NCBI RefSeq assembly: GCF_003350325.1
Contig: NZ_QLYZ01000001.1
Span: 372,001 to 436,000 of the forward strand
Source: Vibrio rhodolitus
GTDB lineage: Bacteria > Pseudomonadota > Gammaproteobacteria > Enterobacterales > Vibrionaceae
Direction of reading: 5' to 3'
DNA: 64,000 nucleotides
This document shows, in pieces, positions 38,381-48,829 of this stretch. The notes below the pieces were generated by a model. The model was not told the origin of the DNA and did no database searches. It saw only the letters and a program-made list of their open reading frames with translations. Made by a program: the position numbers and the translations under genes. Position 1 is the stretch's first letter; every line of letters begins with the position of its first letter.

Positions 38381-38457
38381 GGGTCTATAGCTCAGTTGGT
38401 TAGAGTACTACCTTGACATGGTAGGGGTCGGCGATTCGAGTTCGCCTAGACCCACCA
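38381..38457 (+). tRNA. tRNA-Val(GAC), second copy
   Basis: A 77-base cloverleaf 41 bases after the first. The D and anticodon arms are the same (anticodon GAC), but the acceptor is GGGTCTA/TAGACCC and the T-arm GGCGA-TTCGAGT-TCGCC, so the two isodecoders differ. CCA is encoded. The layout parallels E. coli valV-valW. Confidence 0.96.
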
Positions 38458-38477
38458 AATTAGTTCTTCGGAACAAA

Positions 38478-38512
38478 CAACAAAGCCCGCTTTCGCGGGC
38501 TTTGTTGTTTCT
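38478..38512 (+). terminator. Terminator of the tRNA operon
   Basis: A 13-bp perfect stem, CAACAAAGCCCGC paired with GCGGGCTTTGTTG around TTTC, then TTT. It would also work for transcripts from the opposite strand. Confidence 0.85.
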
Positions 38513-38563
38513 ATCATTTGGAAAACGGTAACATCGGTTACCGTTACCACTAAGCGCTTCTTG

Positions 38564-39655
38564 TTATAGCTCTCGGCGTGGACTGCAATTTAAACCCTGC
38601 TCATCAAACACGTAGCAATCTTTGCCTTCAAACCACAAACTCACTTCTTTGGTCTTGTGCCCTAGGCTGTTGTCCATACGAACAATCAAGCATTCGTCCA
38701 ATTTATCGAGTTCGGTATAAAGCAAGCTTTCATTACCCAACTCTTCAACAAATTGCACTTTGACCTTTAGCCCTTGCTCTTCACGAAGCTGCACATGTTC
38801 AGGACGAATGCCGACCGTGATTTTCTCTCCTGATTTGAAAGCTCTTTGCGTGATGCCAACGTTAAACTGATATCCACTCTCAGTTTTTACTGTGTAGCCA
38901 TCGTCGAGAGTTTCTATCACTTCACAAGGAATAAAGTTCATCTTAGGTGAGCCGATAAAACCAGCGACAAACAAGTTAGCAGGATTATGGTACAGCTCCA
39001 TCGGCGCACCGATCTGCTCGATGTGACCACGATTAAGCACCACAATTTTATCCGCCAAGGTCATCGCCTCTACTTGATCGTGGGTAACATAAATCATGGT
39101 TGAGCCCAGTCTTTCATGCAGCTTGGAGATCTCCATGCGCATCTGTACACGCAATTTGGCATCTAAGTTTGATAGTGGTTCATCAAACAAAAATACTTGC
39201 GGCTCTTTTGCTATTGCTCGCCCTATCGCAACGCGTTGTCGTTGACCGCCCGATAGTGCTTTCGGTTTACGATCAAGTAGATGGTCAAGCTCAAGAATTT
39301 TACCAATTCGCTCAGCAACTTCATTACGTTCAGCTTTCGATTTGCCAGCTAAACGTAGGCTAAAAGTCATATTGTCACGCACACTCATATGCGGGTATAA
39401 CGCATAGCTTTGGAATACCATGCCAATACCACGTTCTGCAGGTGAGAGTTTGTTTACCACTGACCCGTTAATCGAGAGATCGCCACTAGTGATCTCTTCT
39501 AAGCCCGCTATTGAGCGCAGCAAGGTCGATTTACCACAACCTGAGGGACCTACGAATACGACAAACTCACCATCATCAATCTCAAGATCGATATCATGCA
39601 GAACATGCACTTGCCCAAACTTTTTGTTGATCTGTTTTAATTCTAATTTAGCCAT
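38564..39655 (-). CDS. Sugar ABC transporter ATP-binding protein (MalK/UgpC/MsmK type)
   Basis: The 363-residue ATPase has Walker [10 protein letters not shown] (about residue 36), signature [14 protein letters not shown] (about 135), Walker [14 protein letters not shown], the switch His in VTHDQVEAM, and a C-terminal TOBE-type regulatory domain (from about 235: [21 protein letters not shown]). It energises the two permeases encoded upstream. It is the last gene of the transporter unit, 8 bases after the second permease. Confidence 0.93.
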   Translation of the reverse strand: MAKLELKQINKKFGQVHVLHDIDLEIDDGEFVVFVGPSGCGKSTLLRSIAGLEEITSGDLSINGSVVNKLSPAERGIGMVFQSYALYPHMSVRDNMTFSLRLAGKSKAERNEVAERIGKILELDHLLDRKPKALSGGQRQRVAIGRAIAKEPQVFLFDEPLSNLDAKLRVQMRMEISKLHERLGSTMIYVTHDQVEAMTLADKIVVLNRGHIEQIGAPMELYHNPANLFVAGFIGSPKMNFIPCEVIETLDDGYTVKTESGYQFNVGITQRAFKSGEKITVGIRPEHVQLREEQGLKVKVQFVEELGNESLLYTELDKLDECLIVRMDNSLGHKTKEVSLWFEGKDCYVFDEQGLNCSPRREL

Positions 39656-39663
39656 GATTCTGC

Positions 39664-40482
39664 TTATCCTTTCACACTACCAGAGGTGAGACCTGCCACG
39701 ATCTTCTTCTGCATAAAGACAAATACGATAATAATTGGGGTGACATACATAACAGACATCGAAAGAGCTGATGTCCAATCGACACTGTTCGGTCCAACAA
39801 AGTTACTGATGATCACCGTTACTGGCAGAGTATCTGTTGATGACAACAAAGATTTTGAGTAGACGTACTCCCCCATCCCTTGCAAGAAGTTGAGCATTGA
39901 AATCACCAAGATGTGGTTACGACATAGCGGTAATACAATGCGGAAAAACACCCCGGCTCGGGTACAGCCATCGACTTTACCGGCGTCTTCCAATACCTTA
40001 GGAATGTTCATAAAACCAAAGCGGAACAAAATAATGCTGTAAGGGATACCTTTACTCGCACCGGCGATAATCACGCCAAGATAGGTATCGTTAAGCCCAA
40101 GTGGCAAAAACATCATGTACATCGGAGTCGACATAATCGCCGGCGGCAGAACCTGCATCAGCAGTATCACAAACAATGCAATATCCACCGCAATGTTGTT
40201 ATAGCGCGACAACACATAAGCCGGTCCCACACTGAAAACCAATACGATTGCCGTCATACCAGACGCGATGATGACACTGTTGATAAAGTGACGATGTAAC
40301 TCGTTATCGAGGAAAACACTCTTAAAGTTGAATTGCGGATCTTCTGGAAAAAAGGTCGGTGGAAAGGCAAATAGCTCCGCCATACCTTTAAAAGAAGAAA
40401 TGTATAACCAGTAAAGTGGGAACAGATACACAAGCAGTGTCAGCACCGCAATAATGGTCAGGTTGTATTTACTTGCTTTCAT
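39664..40482 (-). CDS. Sugar ABC transporter permease (MalG type)
   Basis: The 272-residue permease has six hydrophobic segments. The EAA loop is [28 protein letters not shown] (about residue 165), which docks on the ATPase. N-terminal [13 protein letters not shown] is a MalG-type signature. It sits between the first permease (7-base gap) and the ATPase gene. Confidence 0.9.
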   Translation of the reverse strand: MKASKYNLTIIAVLTLLVYLFPLYWLYISSFKGMAELFAFPPTFFPEDPQFNFKSVFLDNELHRHFINSVIIASGMTAIVLVFSVGPAYVLSRYNNIAVDIALFVILLMQVLPPAIMSTPMYMMFLPLGLNDTYLGVIIAGASKGIPYSIILFRFGFMNIPKVLEDAGKVDGCTRAGVFFRIVLPLCRNHILVISMLNFLQGMGEYVYSKSLLSSTDTLPVTVIISNFVGPNSVDWTSALSMSVMYVTPIIIVFVFMQKKIVAGLTSGSVKG

Positions 40483-40489
40483 CAGTCAC

Positions 40490-41389
40490 CTACTCGATAT
40501 CGTTTCGTGAACACAGAACATAGGTCACACAAGAGACCAACATGATCAGCAGGATGATCACTGAGATTGCTGCACCCTTGCCAAACTCAAATTCATTAAA
40601 TGACGCAGTCCACGACCAAAGCTGCAGTACATTACTGCTGTTTGACGGACCACCTTGAGTAAGCGCCATAAACAAGTCGAACTGTTGCAAAGTGAAAATA
40701 ATGCCGAGTGAAATAACCGAAATGATTGGCACCTTAATCAGCGGAACAATGATGTAGAAGAACTGCTGAAATGGATTGGCACCATCAACGTGAGCGGCTT
40801 CCAATGTCTCTTTTGATATGTCATTTAATGCCACACTCAACATGATCATATTAAAAGGGATACCCAGCCAAATGTTGGCGATAATCACACTGGTCAGTGA
40901 CTTATCAAAGTCAGACAACCAGAATATCGGTTGGTCGATGATGTTAAGGCTCATCAATAGATAGTTGATGATTCCCGAATCACCTGCGAACATCCATCCC
41001 CATACGGCGCCAATAACTAATTGCGGCATAATCCAAGGCACAAGGAACAAACCGCGTATCGCATCGCTGCCAGGAAAACCTTTGAAGAAGATCATCGCGA
41101 TAGCAAAGGCAATCACAAATTGGAAAAACACCGATACCAGCACAAATACGAGGGTGTTTTGTAGAATTAGCCAGAAATCAGGATCATCAAACACCACCCA
41201 AAAGTTGTCTAACCCCACGAATGGACGCGAGACATCCGCCAGTGAAAGTGGGCTCACTTCTTGGAAGCTGATAATGATGTTGTAAAGCAGTGGTAAACCG
41301 GAAAAACACAACAAGAACACCACCGGGATTGATATCAGAGCGACATCAAAATACTTGGAATCTAAAAGTTTTTTGCGGATAACATTCAT
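40490..41389 (-). CDS. Sugar ABC transporter permease (MalF/LacF type)
   Basis: A 299-residue permease with six hydrophobic segments. The EAA loop is KETLEAAHVDGANPFQQFFYIIVPLIKV (about residue 195). The N-terminal region PVVFLLCFSGLPLLYNIIISFQ is typical of CUT1 permeases. It is separated from the binding-protein gene by a strong stem-loop. Confidence 0.9.
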   Translation of the reverse strand: MNVIRKKLLDSKYFDVALISIPVVFLLCFSGLPLLYNIIISFQEVSPLSLADVSRPFVGLDNFWVVFDDPDFWLILQNTLVFVLVSVFFQFVIAFAIAMIFFKGFPGSDAIRGLFLVPWIMPQLVIGAVWGWMFAGDSGIINYLLMSLNIIDQPIFWLSDFDKSLTSVIIANIWLGIPFNMIMLSVALNDISKETLEAAHVDGANPFQQFFYIIVPLIKVPIISVISLGIIFTLQQFDLFMALTQGGPSNSSNVLQLWSWTASFNEFEFGKGAAISVIILLIMLVSCVTYVLCSRNDIE

Positions 41390-41408
41390 AACTCTATCCT
41401 TGAGTCAT

Positions 41409-41434
41409 GCACTGGCACCTGTAGGTGCCAGTGC
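41409..41434 (-). other. Stem-loop between the sugar-binding protein and permease genes
   Basis: An 11-bp perfect stem, GCACTGGCACC-TGTA-GGTGCCAGTGC, fills the 53-base gap. There is no T tract, so it more likely protects the 3' end of the upstream message than ends transcription. Confidence 0.7.
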
Positions 41435-41442
41435 TGACCTAG

Positions 41443-42660
41443 TTAGCTTTTCTCAATGATTTTGTTGATGCGTTTTTCTGCATTTTCCGCAGCTTTTTCA
41501 GCATCAGTACGCCCTGTTAAGATGCGCTGCGTCATATCAGATAGCACTGGTGAAATCTTGCTCCACTCAGGGTGAGGACCACGAGGTTTGGCAGATTCAA
41601 GCTGATTGCTCAGCACTTCAAATAGGACTTGATGTGTTTTGTTTTCAGAAGAGATGGTAGCCACAGGAGACATGTTGCCATACTCGTTCCATAGCTCGTC
41701 TTGGTGATCACGTATATCTTCCAGCAGAGCAAAGGCTGCTTCGATATTCTCCGCTTTGGCAGGAATCGCTGTATTGATGCCACCTAAAGCTGAAGAGCGA
41801 ATGTTGTACTTTTCGTTGTAAGGCAGAACTGCTGCGCCCCACTCAAAATCTACTTGCGAAATTTCGCCAATCATCCACGGACCACCAACCAAAATTGCGG
41901 TTGTTTGCGACATAAATGGCGCAGCGGTTTGACCGGTAGATAGGCTGTCTTTAGAAACTAAGCGGTCATCGATCATGCTCTTCAAGAAGCCCAGCGACTC
42001 ATCAACTTTCTGTGGCTCAAGGTTGTTCCAATCCGCACCCACCATTTGTAGCCAAGGCAGTGACTGGAATACGCCCTCTTCAGATTGCGGGAACGAGAAG
42101 CGTAAGCCATAGCGCATCTTACTGTGATCAGTGAGCTTTTCTGCATGCTCGCGCAGTTCAGTCCAAGTTTTTGGTGGCTGCTCAGGATCTAGCCCCACTT
42201 CTTTATATGCATCTTTGTTGTAGTACAGATACAAAGAGTTGGTGGTACTTGGCAGTCCGTACACTTTACCATCTAGCATGACGGTTGCTTTAGGACCTGG
42301 GAAATACTCATCCATCTTAATGTTTTCAGACTTCGCGATATAAGGGTCTAGATTGGCAAGTACACCTAAGCTGGCGAAATATTGATGGTATGGGTTGTCA
42401 ATTTGCACGATATCTGGAATGTTGCGTCCAGTTGAAGCCGCTTTGAGTAGTTCATTGTTCAATTCATCAATCGAGAACAGACGAATGTTTAACTTAATAT
42501 CTGGGTTGGCTTCATCAAGCTTTTCTAGTAACGGGCGTTGCTCTCGCTCAATCCACCAAACATTGAGTTCAGTTTCAGCGTAGGTATTGACTGAAAAAGT
42601 ACTGGCTGCAATCAAAGTAGCAAGAACACATTTTTGTTTCACGTTATTGGATTTTTTCAT
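41443..42660 (-). CDS. Sugar ABC transporter substrate-binding protein
   Basis: The 405-residue family-1 binding protein has a Sec signal ending VNTYAETE. The mature part has ELNVWWIEREQRPLLEKLDEANPDI and PDIVQIDNPYHQYFASLGVLANLDPYI. YLYYNKDAYKEVGLDPEQPPKTWTEL is the CUT1 hallmark. The ligand is unknown. Its place behind a GH31 glycosidase and xylA suggests an alpha-xyloside oligosaccharide. It starts 20 bases after the GH31 gene, so the transporter and glycosidase form one unit. Confidence 0.9.
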   Translation of the reverse strand: MKKSNNVKQKCVLATLIAASTFSVNTYAETELNVWWIEREQRPLLEKLDEANPDIKLNIRLFSIDELNNELLKAASTGRNIPDIVQIDNPYHQYFASLGVLANLDPYIAKSENIKMDEYFPGPKATVMLDGKVYGLPSTTNSLYLYYNKDAYKEVGLDPEQPPKTWTELREHAEKLTDHSKMRYGLRFSFPQSEEGVFQSLPWLQMVGADWNNLEPQKVDESLGFLKSMIDDRLVSKDSLSTGQTAAPFMSQTTAILVGGPWMIGEISQVDFEWGAAVLPYNEKYNIRSSALGGINTAIPAKAENIEAAFALLEDIRDHQDELWNEYGNMSPVATISSENKTHQVLFEVLSNQLESAKPRGPHPEWSKISPVLSDMTQRILTGRTDAEKAAENAEKRINKIIEKS

Positions 42661-42680
42661 TGTAATGTCTCTTATTCTGC

Positions 42681-44684
42681 TTATGAGTTAAGTAAGTTAG
42701 GTGCATCACCTTTAACAAACAGTGGTACCTGCTCAAGTGGTGCTGCCACTTGTACCGTTTGACCACCTTCGAATACTTCTTCAGTCCAAGCATTGCGCCA
42801 TGTGGTGCCTTGAGGCAGGTAAACGCTCCACTCTCGTGCTTGATAGTCACTAACTGGCGAGACTAAGTAGTCCGGACCAAACATGTAGCTCAGAGCACTC
42901 TCGTAGGTCGTTTCATCTTGCGGGAAGTCCATAAATAGAGGGCGCATTAGCGGCTTACCGGTTGTTGCGGTCAATTCCATATGCTGATGAATATAAGGAC
43001 GGAATTTCTCACGCAGCTGGATGTAATCCGTCAAAATCGTTTGCGCTTGTTCACCGAAAGACCAAATTTCATTTTCTGCCCCGCCCGTCACGCCGTGCGA
43101 CACCATAGAGTTGGATAGACGGAAACCATGTAAACGGAAGATTGGTGAGAACGCGCCAAATTGGAACCAGCGCACCATCAGCTCTCTGAATTTCGGATCG
43201 TCGATATTACCGCTGTGGAAACCGCCAATATCATGGCTCCACCATGGAATACCACTCATGATCATGTTAAGACCAGCAGGAATATGGTTCTTAAGGGCTT
43301 GGAAAGTGGAAGGTACATCACCAGACCAAACCGCTGCACCATACTTTTGTGACCCTGCCCAAGCAGAGCGACATAAGTTAAGCACTTGCTCCTGACCTGC
43401 CGCTCGCATGCCATCATAGAATGCTTTTTCATGTTCACGCGGATATAGGTTGGCGACTGCCGAGCCCATACCCTGATGGAACACGATGTCAGACTTATCA
43501 TTTGGATAGCACTCAGGCTCATTAGCATCGAGCCAGAAAATCTCAATGCCGTGATCGTAGTAATGTTGCTTCGCTTTGTCCCAAACAAACTGACGCGCTT
43601 CCGGATTGGTTGCATCGTAGTAAGTCACAAATACCGGCATCGGTTTTCCATCACGCATGTTGTTTTCTTCAAACGTCATACCGATTGGTAAGCCACTCAC
43701 TTTTTCCAGCAACATGCCACGATCACGCATCTCTTTGTAGTTTTCACTACCTGGGTGTGTCGATGGCCAAATAGATACCATCACTTTCACTCCCATGCCA
43801 TTGAGCTCTTTGACCATTGCGGTCGGATCTGGGAAGCATTTGTTATCAAAACGCCAATCACCTTGCGTATTCCACGCAAAGTAGTCGATAACGATAACCG
43901 ACAGAGGCACGCCCATTTCATGGTAACGACGCGCAACATTCAGCACTTGTTCTTGTGAGGTGTAGCGCAGGCGACACTGCCAGAAACCACTTGCCCAATC
44001 AGGGAATGCAGGTGGTATACCCGTTACTTCGAAATAACGCTTCATCGCTACCGCTGGCTCTTTACAGGCAGAGATCCAGTAATCGCCTTGATGACAAGCA
44101 TCTGCTACCCAACGAATTCGGTCACGTGCAAGCTCCACGCGCCCAACCCCCGGGTTATTCCATAAGAACGCATAGCCTTTGGTTGAGTAGTAAAATGGAA
44201 TCGAAACAGCACTGTTTTCTTGCGAAAGATCCAACACCAGACCTTTTTGATCGAAACAGCCATTCATATGCTGTCCTAAACCAAAAATTTTCTCTTCATC
44301 ATCGGTCGAAAAATACTGATTGAGGGTCACCAATCCACCCGGTGCAGGGCGAAGAACGCGATGTAGACCCGGCAAATCAACCCCGAGGTAAGCCACCTCT
44401 TTTACCAGCAATTTGCCATCAGAAACGCGGTAAAAGTGAATAAGACCACCCTTATTTACCGTGGCTTTAATATCACCATTAATAATTTCCGAATAATCGT
44501 CATAATGATGAATCGTTAAATCGCCATTATTAGATACCGCTTCTAGCGCACCAGGAAAGCCATCTTTAACCTGATTAAATCCTGTTCTAACACGAAAGCT
44601 ATCCTCGCCCCACGCCTCTATTTTTAATTCTTGTTTGTTACCGCGCCAAAGCAAAGAAACCTTGTCATCAAAAATAATCCCCAT
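42681..44684 (-). CDS. GH31 glycosidase, probable cytoplasmic alpha-xylosidase
   Basis: The 667-residue GH31 enzyme has no signal peptide, so it acts on imported sugar. The catalytic nucleophile is Asp386 in IFWLDANEPE and the acid/base is Asp456 in AVWSGDV. IDYFAWNTQGDWRFDNKCFPDP (about residue 265) is the beta-alpha loop that shapes subsite -1, and resembles the XylQ/alpha-xylosidase group. Neighbours xylA, xylR and xylB support release of xylose, as in Lactobacillus XylQ acting on isoprimeverose. An alpha-glucosidase cannot be ruled out. GGAG lies 6 bases before the ATG. A 194-bp gap separates it from xylA. Confidence 0.85.
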   Translation of the reverse strand: MGIIFDDKVSLLWRGNKQELKIEAWGEDSFRVRTGFNQVKDGFPGALEAVSNNGDLTIHHYDDYSEIINGDIKATVNKGGLIHFYRVSDGKLLVKEVAYLGVDLPGLHRVLRPAPGGLVTLNQYFSTDDEEKIFGLGQHMNGCFDQKGLVLDLSQENSAVSIPFYYSTKGYAFLWNNPGVGRVELARDRIRWVADACHQGDYWISACKEPAVAMKRYFEVTGIPPAFPDWASGFWQCRLRYTSQEQVLNVARRYHEMGVPLSVIVIDYFAWNTQGDWRFDNKCFPDPTAMVKELNGMGVKVMVSIWPSTHPGSENYKEMRDRGMLLEKVSGLPIGMTFEENNMRDGKPMPVFVTYYDATNPEARQFVWDKAKQHYYDHGIEIFWLDANEPECYPNDKSDIVFHQGMGSAVANLYPREHEKAFYDGMRAAGQEQVLNLCRSAWAGSQKYGAAVWSGDVPSTFQALKNHIPAGLNMIMSGIPWWSHDIGGFHSGNIDDPKFRELMVRWFQFGAFSPIFRLHGFRLSNSMVSHGVTGGAENEIWSFGEQAQTILTDYIQLREKFRPYIHQHMELTATTGKPLMRPLFMDFPQDETTYESALSYMFGPDYLVSPVSDYQAREWSVYLPQGTTWRNAWTEEVFEGGQTVQVAAPLEQVPLFVKGDAPNLLNS

Positions 44685-44878
44685 TTCAATCTCCGGTATT
44701 AAAACGAACTAACTGATATTTAAATTAACAAAAGATAAGTGGTTTACCATTTACGTTTTTTCTTATCCTAGACATGAAATCAAGCAGACAAGAAGACGAT
44801 CACATTATTAATTAATAAACTTCATCAAAATAAATGGTCAACCACATCACAATTACTTGTAGTAACGAATAAATATTT
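44685..44878 (-). other. 194-bp region between xylA and the GH31 gene
   Basis: AT-rich, long enough for a separate promoter for the GH31-transporter unit. I see no clear terminator for xylA and no sure operator. Confidence 0.35.
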
Positions 44879-46198
44879 TTATTTGAAAATATATTTGTTA
44901 ACTAAGTTCTCGAGATATTCCTGCTGACCTGACACTGGTTGAGGGTCAAGGTTGGCACTTAATGTATGGTCAGCAAGCGTCGCTAGATTAAACTCACCTT
45001 GCATAATGCGGTTGCCAAGTTGCCCGCTCCAGCCTTCATATCGTTTCGCCACGTGTTTAGCGAGCACATCTTGCTCAACCATTGCTGCTGCTTTCTCCAG
45101 TGCTAACGCCATGGTATCCATTCCACCAATATGACCATGGAAGAAGTCTTCTGCGGCAATCGACGGACGACGCAAGCGCGCATCAAAGTTCAAACCACCG
45201 GTGGTAAAGCCACCAGCTTTAAGAATTTCGTACATCACCAAGGTGTTTTCTTCGATGCTATTTGGGAATTGGTCGGTATCCCAGCCTAGCTGAGCATCAC
45301 CACGGTTCGCATCTACAGAGCCAAAGATACCGAGCGAGGTGGCCGTTGCGATTTCATGGTGGAAACTGTGCCCGGCTAAGGTGGCGTGGTTAGCTTCAAT
45401 ATTGACCTTGATTTCATTTTCCAGACCATATTGTTTTAAGAAACCATAAACCGTTGCCGTGTCATAATCGTATTGGTGTTTGGTTGGCTCTTGTGGTTTT
45501 GGCTCGATTAAGATTGCGCCTCTAAAACCAATCTTATGCTTGTATTCAACCACCATTTGCATAAAGCGACCAAGTTGCGCGCGCTCTTGACGCAAGTCGG
45601 TGTTAAGCAGAGTTTCGTAACCTTCACGTCCGCCCCAAAGTACGTAGTTCTCACCGCCTAATCGTTTAGTCGCATTCATTGCATGAAAAACTTGGGTTGC
45701 AGCATATGCAAACACTTCAGGATTTGGGTTACTCGCAGCACCACTCATGTAACGTCGGTTAGAAAATACGTTCGCCGTACCCCAGAGCAGCTTCATGCCA
45801 GTTTCGGCTTGCTTTTGCTCAAACACATCAACCATTTGGGCGAAGTTATTGCTGTATTCCTTAATCGAATTGCCTTCAGGAGCAATGTCGGTGTCGTGGA
45901 AACAATAAAATGGGACATTCAGTTTGCTAAAGAACTCAAATGCAGCGTCGGCTTTGAGTTTTGCCATTGCCATTTGGTCGCCTTCTTGGAGCCAAGGATA
46001 AGCAAAAGTGCCTTCGCCAAACACATCTGAACCTGGCCATCTAAAGTTATGCCAATAGCATGCAGCAAACCTTAAATGGTCTTTCATAGATTTGCCCAAA
46101 ATCATTTTTTCTGGGTTATAGAATTTAAAAGAAAGCGGATTTTCAGACTCTACACCTTCATATTGGATCTTATTAATACCTTTAAAATATTCACTCAT
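44879..46198 (-). CDS. xylA: Xylose isomerase
   Basis: XylA interconverts D-xylose and D-xylulose. The 439-residue length equals the group II enzymes such as E. coli XylA. Catalytic features: [11 protein letters not shown] with the active His, [34 protein letters not shown] with metal-binding Glu and catalytic Lys, [12 protein letters not shown], and [20 protein letters not shown] with metal-binding Asp/His residues. AGGA precedes the ATG. It is divergent from the malY-like gene and upstream of the GH31-transporter unit. Confidence 0.97.
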   Translation of the reverse strand: MSEYFKGINKIQYEGVESENPLSFKFYNPEKMILGKSMKDHLRFAACYWHNFRWPGSDVFGEGTFAYPWLQEGDQMAMAKLKADAAFEFFSKLNVPFYCFHDTDIAPEGNSIKEYSNNFAQMVDVFEQKQAETGMKLLWGTANVFSNRRYMSGAASNPNPEVFAYAATQVFHAMNATKRLGGENYVLWGGREGYETLLNTDLRQERAQLGRFMQMVVEYKHKIGFRGAILIEPKPQEPTKHQYDYDTATVYGFLKQYGLENEIKVNIEANHATLAGHSFHHEIATATSLGIFGSVDANRGDAQLGWDTDQFPNSIEENTLVMYEILKAGGFTTGGLNFDARLRRPSIAAEDFFHGHIGGMDTMALALEKAAAMVEQDVLAKHVAKRYEGWSGQLGNRIMQGEFNLATLADHTLSANLDPQPVSGQQEYLENLVNKYIFK

Positions 46199-46374
46199 TT
46201 TTATACTGTCCTAAGGTTGTCATTTTCCTTAGCAACACTATTCAACTTATTACCACAACCTCGCAATTACGATATTTAAAAGTGACTTTCACTAATTTGT
46301 TTTATGTTATTTATATCTCATATTTAATTTATCTTTGATTTATTCTCTATATAAAAACAAACAGAGGATATCCG
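46199..46374. promoter_or_regulatory. Divergent xylA / malY-like regulatory region
   Basis: 176 bp, AT-rich. A dyad AGTGA-CTT-TCACT (46281-46293) lies between the two starts and resembles TGTGA-CCTT-TCACA in the xylR-xylB region. It could bind XylR or a CRP-like factor, but its spacing is shorter than the CRP consensus. Confidence 0.4.
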
Positions 46375-47550
46375 ATGAACTTTAACTTCGATGAAGTCAT
46401 TCAAAGACGGGGAACAAGCAGTATTAAATGGGATTGCATGGAGCAATTTTTAACAGTATCTGGGCATGACTTGATCCCTATGTGGGTTTCCGATTATGAC
46501 TTTCGTGCCCCACCAACGGTTCTTCACGCCCTACAAGAACGCGTCGAACATGGCATTTTTGGCTATTCTGAGCGTAATCAAGAGTATTATGATGCGTTTA
46601 TTAATTGGTACCAAAACAAGCACAAGATTGCGATTGAGAGGCAAAGCATCGCGACGATACAAGGCGTACTGCCGGGCATCGCGCTGATATTGCAAACAAT
46701 CACTGACGTCGATGATGGTGTCGTACTACAAACTCCCGGCTATGGCGCGTTTGCTAATATCGTCAATCTCAACCAAAGACAAGTGATCGGTAACCGTTTA
46801 GTGCAAACTAAAAAGGGTTATCAAATGGATTTTGACCATCTGGAGAGTTGCTTGCACGCTGGCGCGAAAGCGGTGATCTTGTGTAACCCACACAACCCGC
46901 TGGGTCGTATTTGGCAGCTAGAGGAACTAGAGCGTGTTGCACTCCTATGTGAGCGTTTTAACGCCTGGTTAATCAGCGATGAAATTTGGGGAGACCTTTG
47001 CCTCCCGGGACAGCAATATATCTCAGCGCTTAGCTTAGATGAACGTTTTCATCAGCGCCTTATCGTCGCCACCTCATCAAGTAAAACGTTCGGTCTCTCG
47101 TCACTGCGTATTTCGAATTTCGTTATCGCCAACTCACAAATCCGCGAGCAATTCACCCGTCAGATGAGCGCGCTTGGTTTAGATGTTTACAATGCGCTGG
47201 CTATGCATGCCGCAACCACCGCTTATCAAACTGGCGAACCTTGGCTCGCTGAATTGATGGAATATTTACAAGCAAACATCGACTACTTGCAGCAGCACTT
47301 AGCAACGTATCTACCACACATCCATTTTCACCCGCCGCAAGCTGGCTATCTTGTTTGGCTCGACTGCCGAGCGCTTAACTTAAGTGATGAGCAGTTACAG
47401 CAACGCTTTATCGACTGCGGTATCGTCCCATCCATGGGCAATACCTTTATTGAAGGCGGCTCGGGTTTTGTCAGGCTCAATCTCGGCTGCCCAAAAGCCA
47501 CGCTCGACGTTGCCTGTCAACGCCTAACTCATGCTTTAAGCATCAAGTAA
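46375..47550 (+). CDS. MalY/PatB-family PLP-dependent aminotransferase or C-S lyase
   Basis: The 391-residue fold-type I PLP enzyme starts MNFNFDEVIQRRGTSSIKWD, the MalY/PatB hallmark. Further motifs: PMWVSDYDFRAPPTV, the PLP-contact CNPHNPLGRIW, ISDEIWGDL, and the PLP-binding Lys in ATSSSKTFGLSSLR. MalY and PatB cleave cystathionine to homocysteine, pyruvate and ammonia. Presence inside a xylose region has no obvious metabolic reason; a regulatory role like that of E. coli MalY, which inhibits the MalT activator, is possible but unproven. AGAGGA precedes the ATG. Confidence 0.85.
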   Translation: MNFNFDEVIQRRGTSSIKWDCMEQFLTVSGHDLIPMWVSDYDFRAPPTVLHALQERVEHGIFGYSERNQEYYDAFINWYQNKHKIAIERQSIATIQGVLPGIALILQTITDVDDGVVLQTPGYGAFANIVNLNQRQVIGNRLVQTKKGYQMDFDHLESCLHAGAKAVILCNPHNPLGRIWQLEELERVALLCERFNAWLISDEIWGDLCLPGQQYISALSLDERFHQRLIVATSSSKTFGLSSLRISNFVIANSQIREQFTRQMSALGLDVYNALAMHAATTAYQTGEPWLAELMEYLQANIDYLQQHLATYLPHIHFHPPQAGYLVWLDCRALNLSDEQLQQRFIDCGIVPSMGNTFIEGGSGFVRLNLGCPKATLDVACQRLTHALSIK

Positions 47551-47635
47551 AACCATCATGCAGGGCACTTCTCAGCTTTGATGAAGTGCTCTAGGCTAAG
47601 CTTTCTACACGAATTCAAACACTCTCGTAGAAGAG

Positions 47636-48829
47636 CTAATCTATAACGCTTTCGGCGAGCTTACCGTTACGATACTCCTTTGGCGTCGTATCGAAGTTTT
47701 TCTTAAACACAGTGTACATATATTGTAGAGATGGGTAGCCGCACAATTCCGCAATTTCAGCAATCGGTAGAGAGGTCGAATCAAGCAACTGACAAGCCCG
47801 ATTAAGCTTGGAGTTGTGGATCTCTTGATGGATAGAGTGTCCACGCTCGTCTTTAAAGCGCTGTTCCATATTAGAACGTGAAATACCAACAGCCATCAAA
47901 ACTTGGTCAACCTTTATCCCGCGACAAGCATTTTGTCGAATGTAATGCATTGCTTGAATAACATAAGGATCGCGCAGTGCGTGGAAATCACTACTCTGCC
48001 TGGCAAAAACACCGGATGGCTCGACAACAATGTGACTGACCGATGGCGTTTGCTGTTTAAGGCACTTGTGTAGCAACTTCGCCGCTTCAAAGCCCATTTT
48101 TTTGCATCCTTGTCCAACCGAGCTAAGCGAAACGCGGGAAAAATACTGTGTCAGTTCTTCATTATCGATGCCAATTACCGCAATCTTATCTGGCACCAAC
48201 AAATTAACGTGCTCGCACACCTGCAATATGTGCCTCGCACGCGCATCGGTCACTGCAATTACGCCGGTTGCGGAGGGTAACTTTTGCAACCAGTCAGCCA
48301 AGCGGTTCATGTCGTACTGCCAAGACATCGGCGAGGTTTCATTACCGCGATAAACAACCGCTTTGTAGCCCGCTTTTTGTACAATATCTAAAAATGCCAT
48401 TTCTCGCTCATGCGCCCAGCGTTTTGCCGACGATTGTGGCAAACCATAAAAGGCAAAACTCTCAATCCCCTTGCCTCTCAAGTGCTCAAATGCCTGGTTG
48501 ACGAGTTGGTAGTTATCTGTTGCAACATAAGGAAACGGCGGATAATCCTCAGTGTTACGATAAGATCCGCCCACCCCAACTACAGGAATATTCAACTCAC
48601 GGAGGAAAGCCTCAATTTCTGGATTATCCATGTCAGCGATGACGCCATCGCCCATCCAATGCTTAATGTTTTCCAGACGGGTTAAAAAGTCTTCCTCTAG
48701 AAAGACGTCCCAATCGCATTGCGTGGCTTGAAGGTACTCGCCAATGCCTTTGATCACCTCTCGGTCATAGACTTTGTTCGCATTAAACAACAGTGTAATT
48801 CGGTATCGCTTAGGTACATTCTGGAACAT
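47636..48829 (-). CDS. xylR: Xylose operon regulator XylR (AraC family)
   Basis: XylR activates xylose genes on binding D-xylose. The protein is 397 residues from ATG 48829 (E. coli 392). It has a LacI/ribose-binding-protein-like sensor domain (about 1-280: YRITLLFNANKVYDREVIKGIGEYL, VIGIDNEELTQYFSRVSLSSVGQGCKKMGFEAA). The C-terminal AraC domain has two helix-turn-helix motifs (VDQVLMAVGISRSNMEQRFKDERGHSIHQEI and IAEIAELCGYPSLQYMYTVFKKNFDTTPKEYR). It is divergent from xylB. Confidence 0.94.
   Translation of the reverse strand: MFQNVPKRYRITLLFNANKVYDREVIKGIGEYLQATQCDWDVFLEEDFLTRLENIKHWMGDGVIADMDNPEIEAFLRELNIPVVGVGGSYRNTEDYPPFPYVATDNYQLVNQAFEHLRGKGIESFAFYGLPQSSAKRWAHEREMAFLDIVQKAGYKAVVYRGNETSPMSWQYDMNRLADWLQKLPSATGVIAVTDARARHILQVCEHVNLLVPDKIAVIGIDNEELTQYFSRVSLSSVGQGCKKMGFEAAKLLHKCLKQQTPSVSHIVVEPSGVFARQSSDFHALRDPYVIQAMHYIRQNACRGIKVDQVLMAVGISRSNMEQRFKDERGHSIHQEIHNSKLNRACQLLDSTSLPIAEIAELCGYPSLQYMYTVFKKNFDTTPKEYRNGKLAESVID

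Noticed and set aside
38263..38520. Integration site of a mobile element at the tRNA-Val genes
   Set aside because: I found no integrase gene, no repeat of the tRNA 3' end nearby and no mobile genes on either side.
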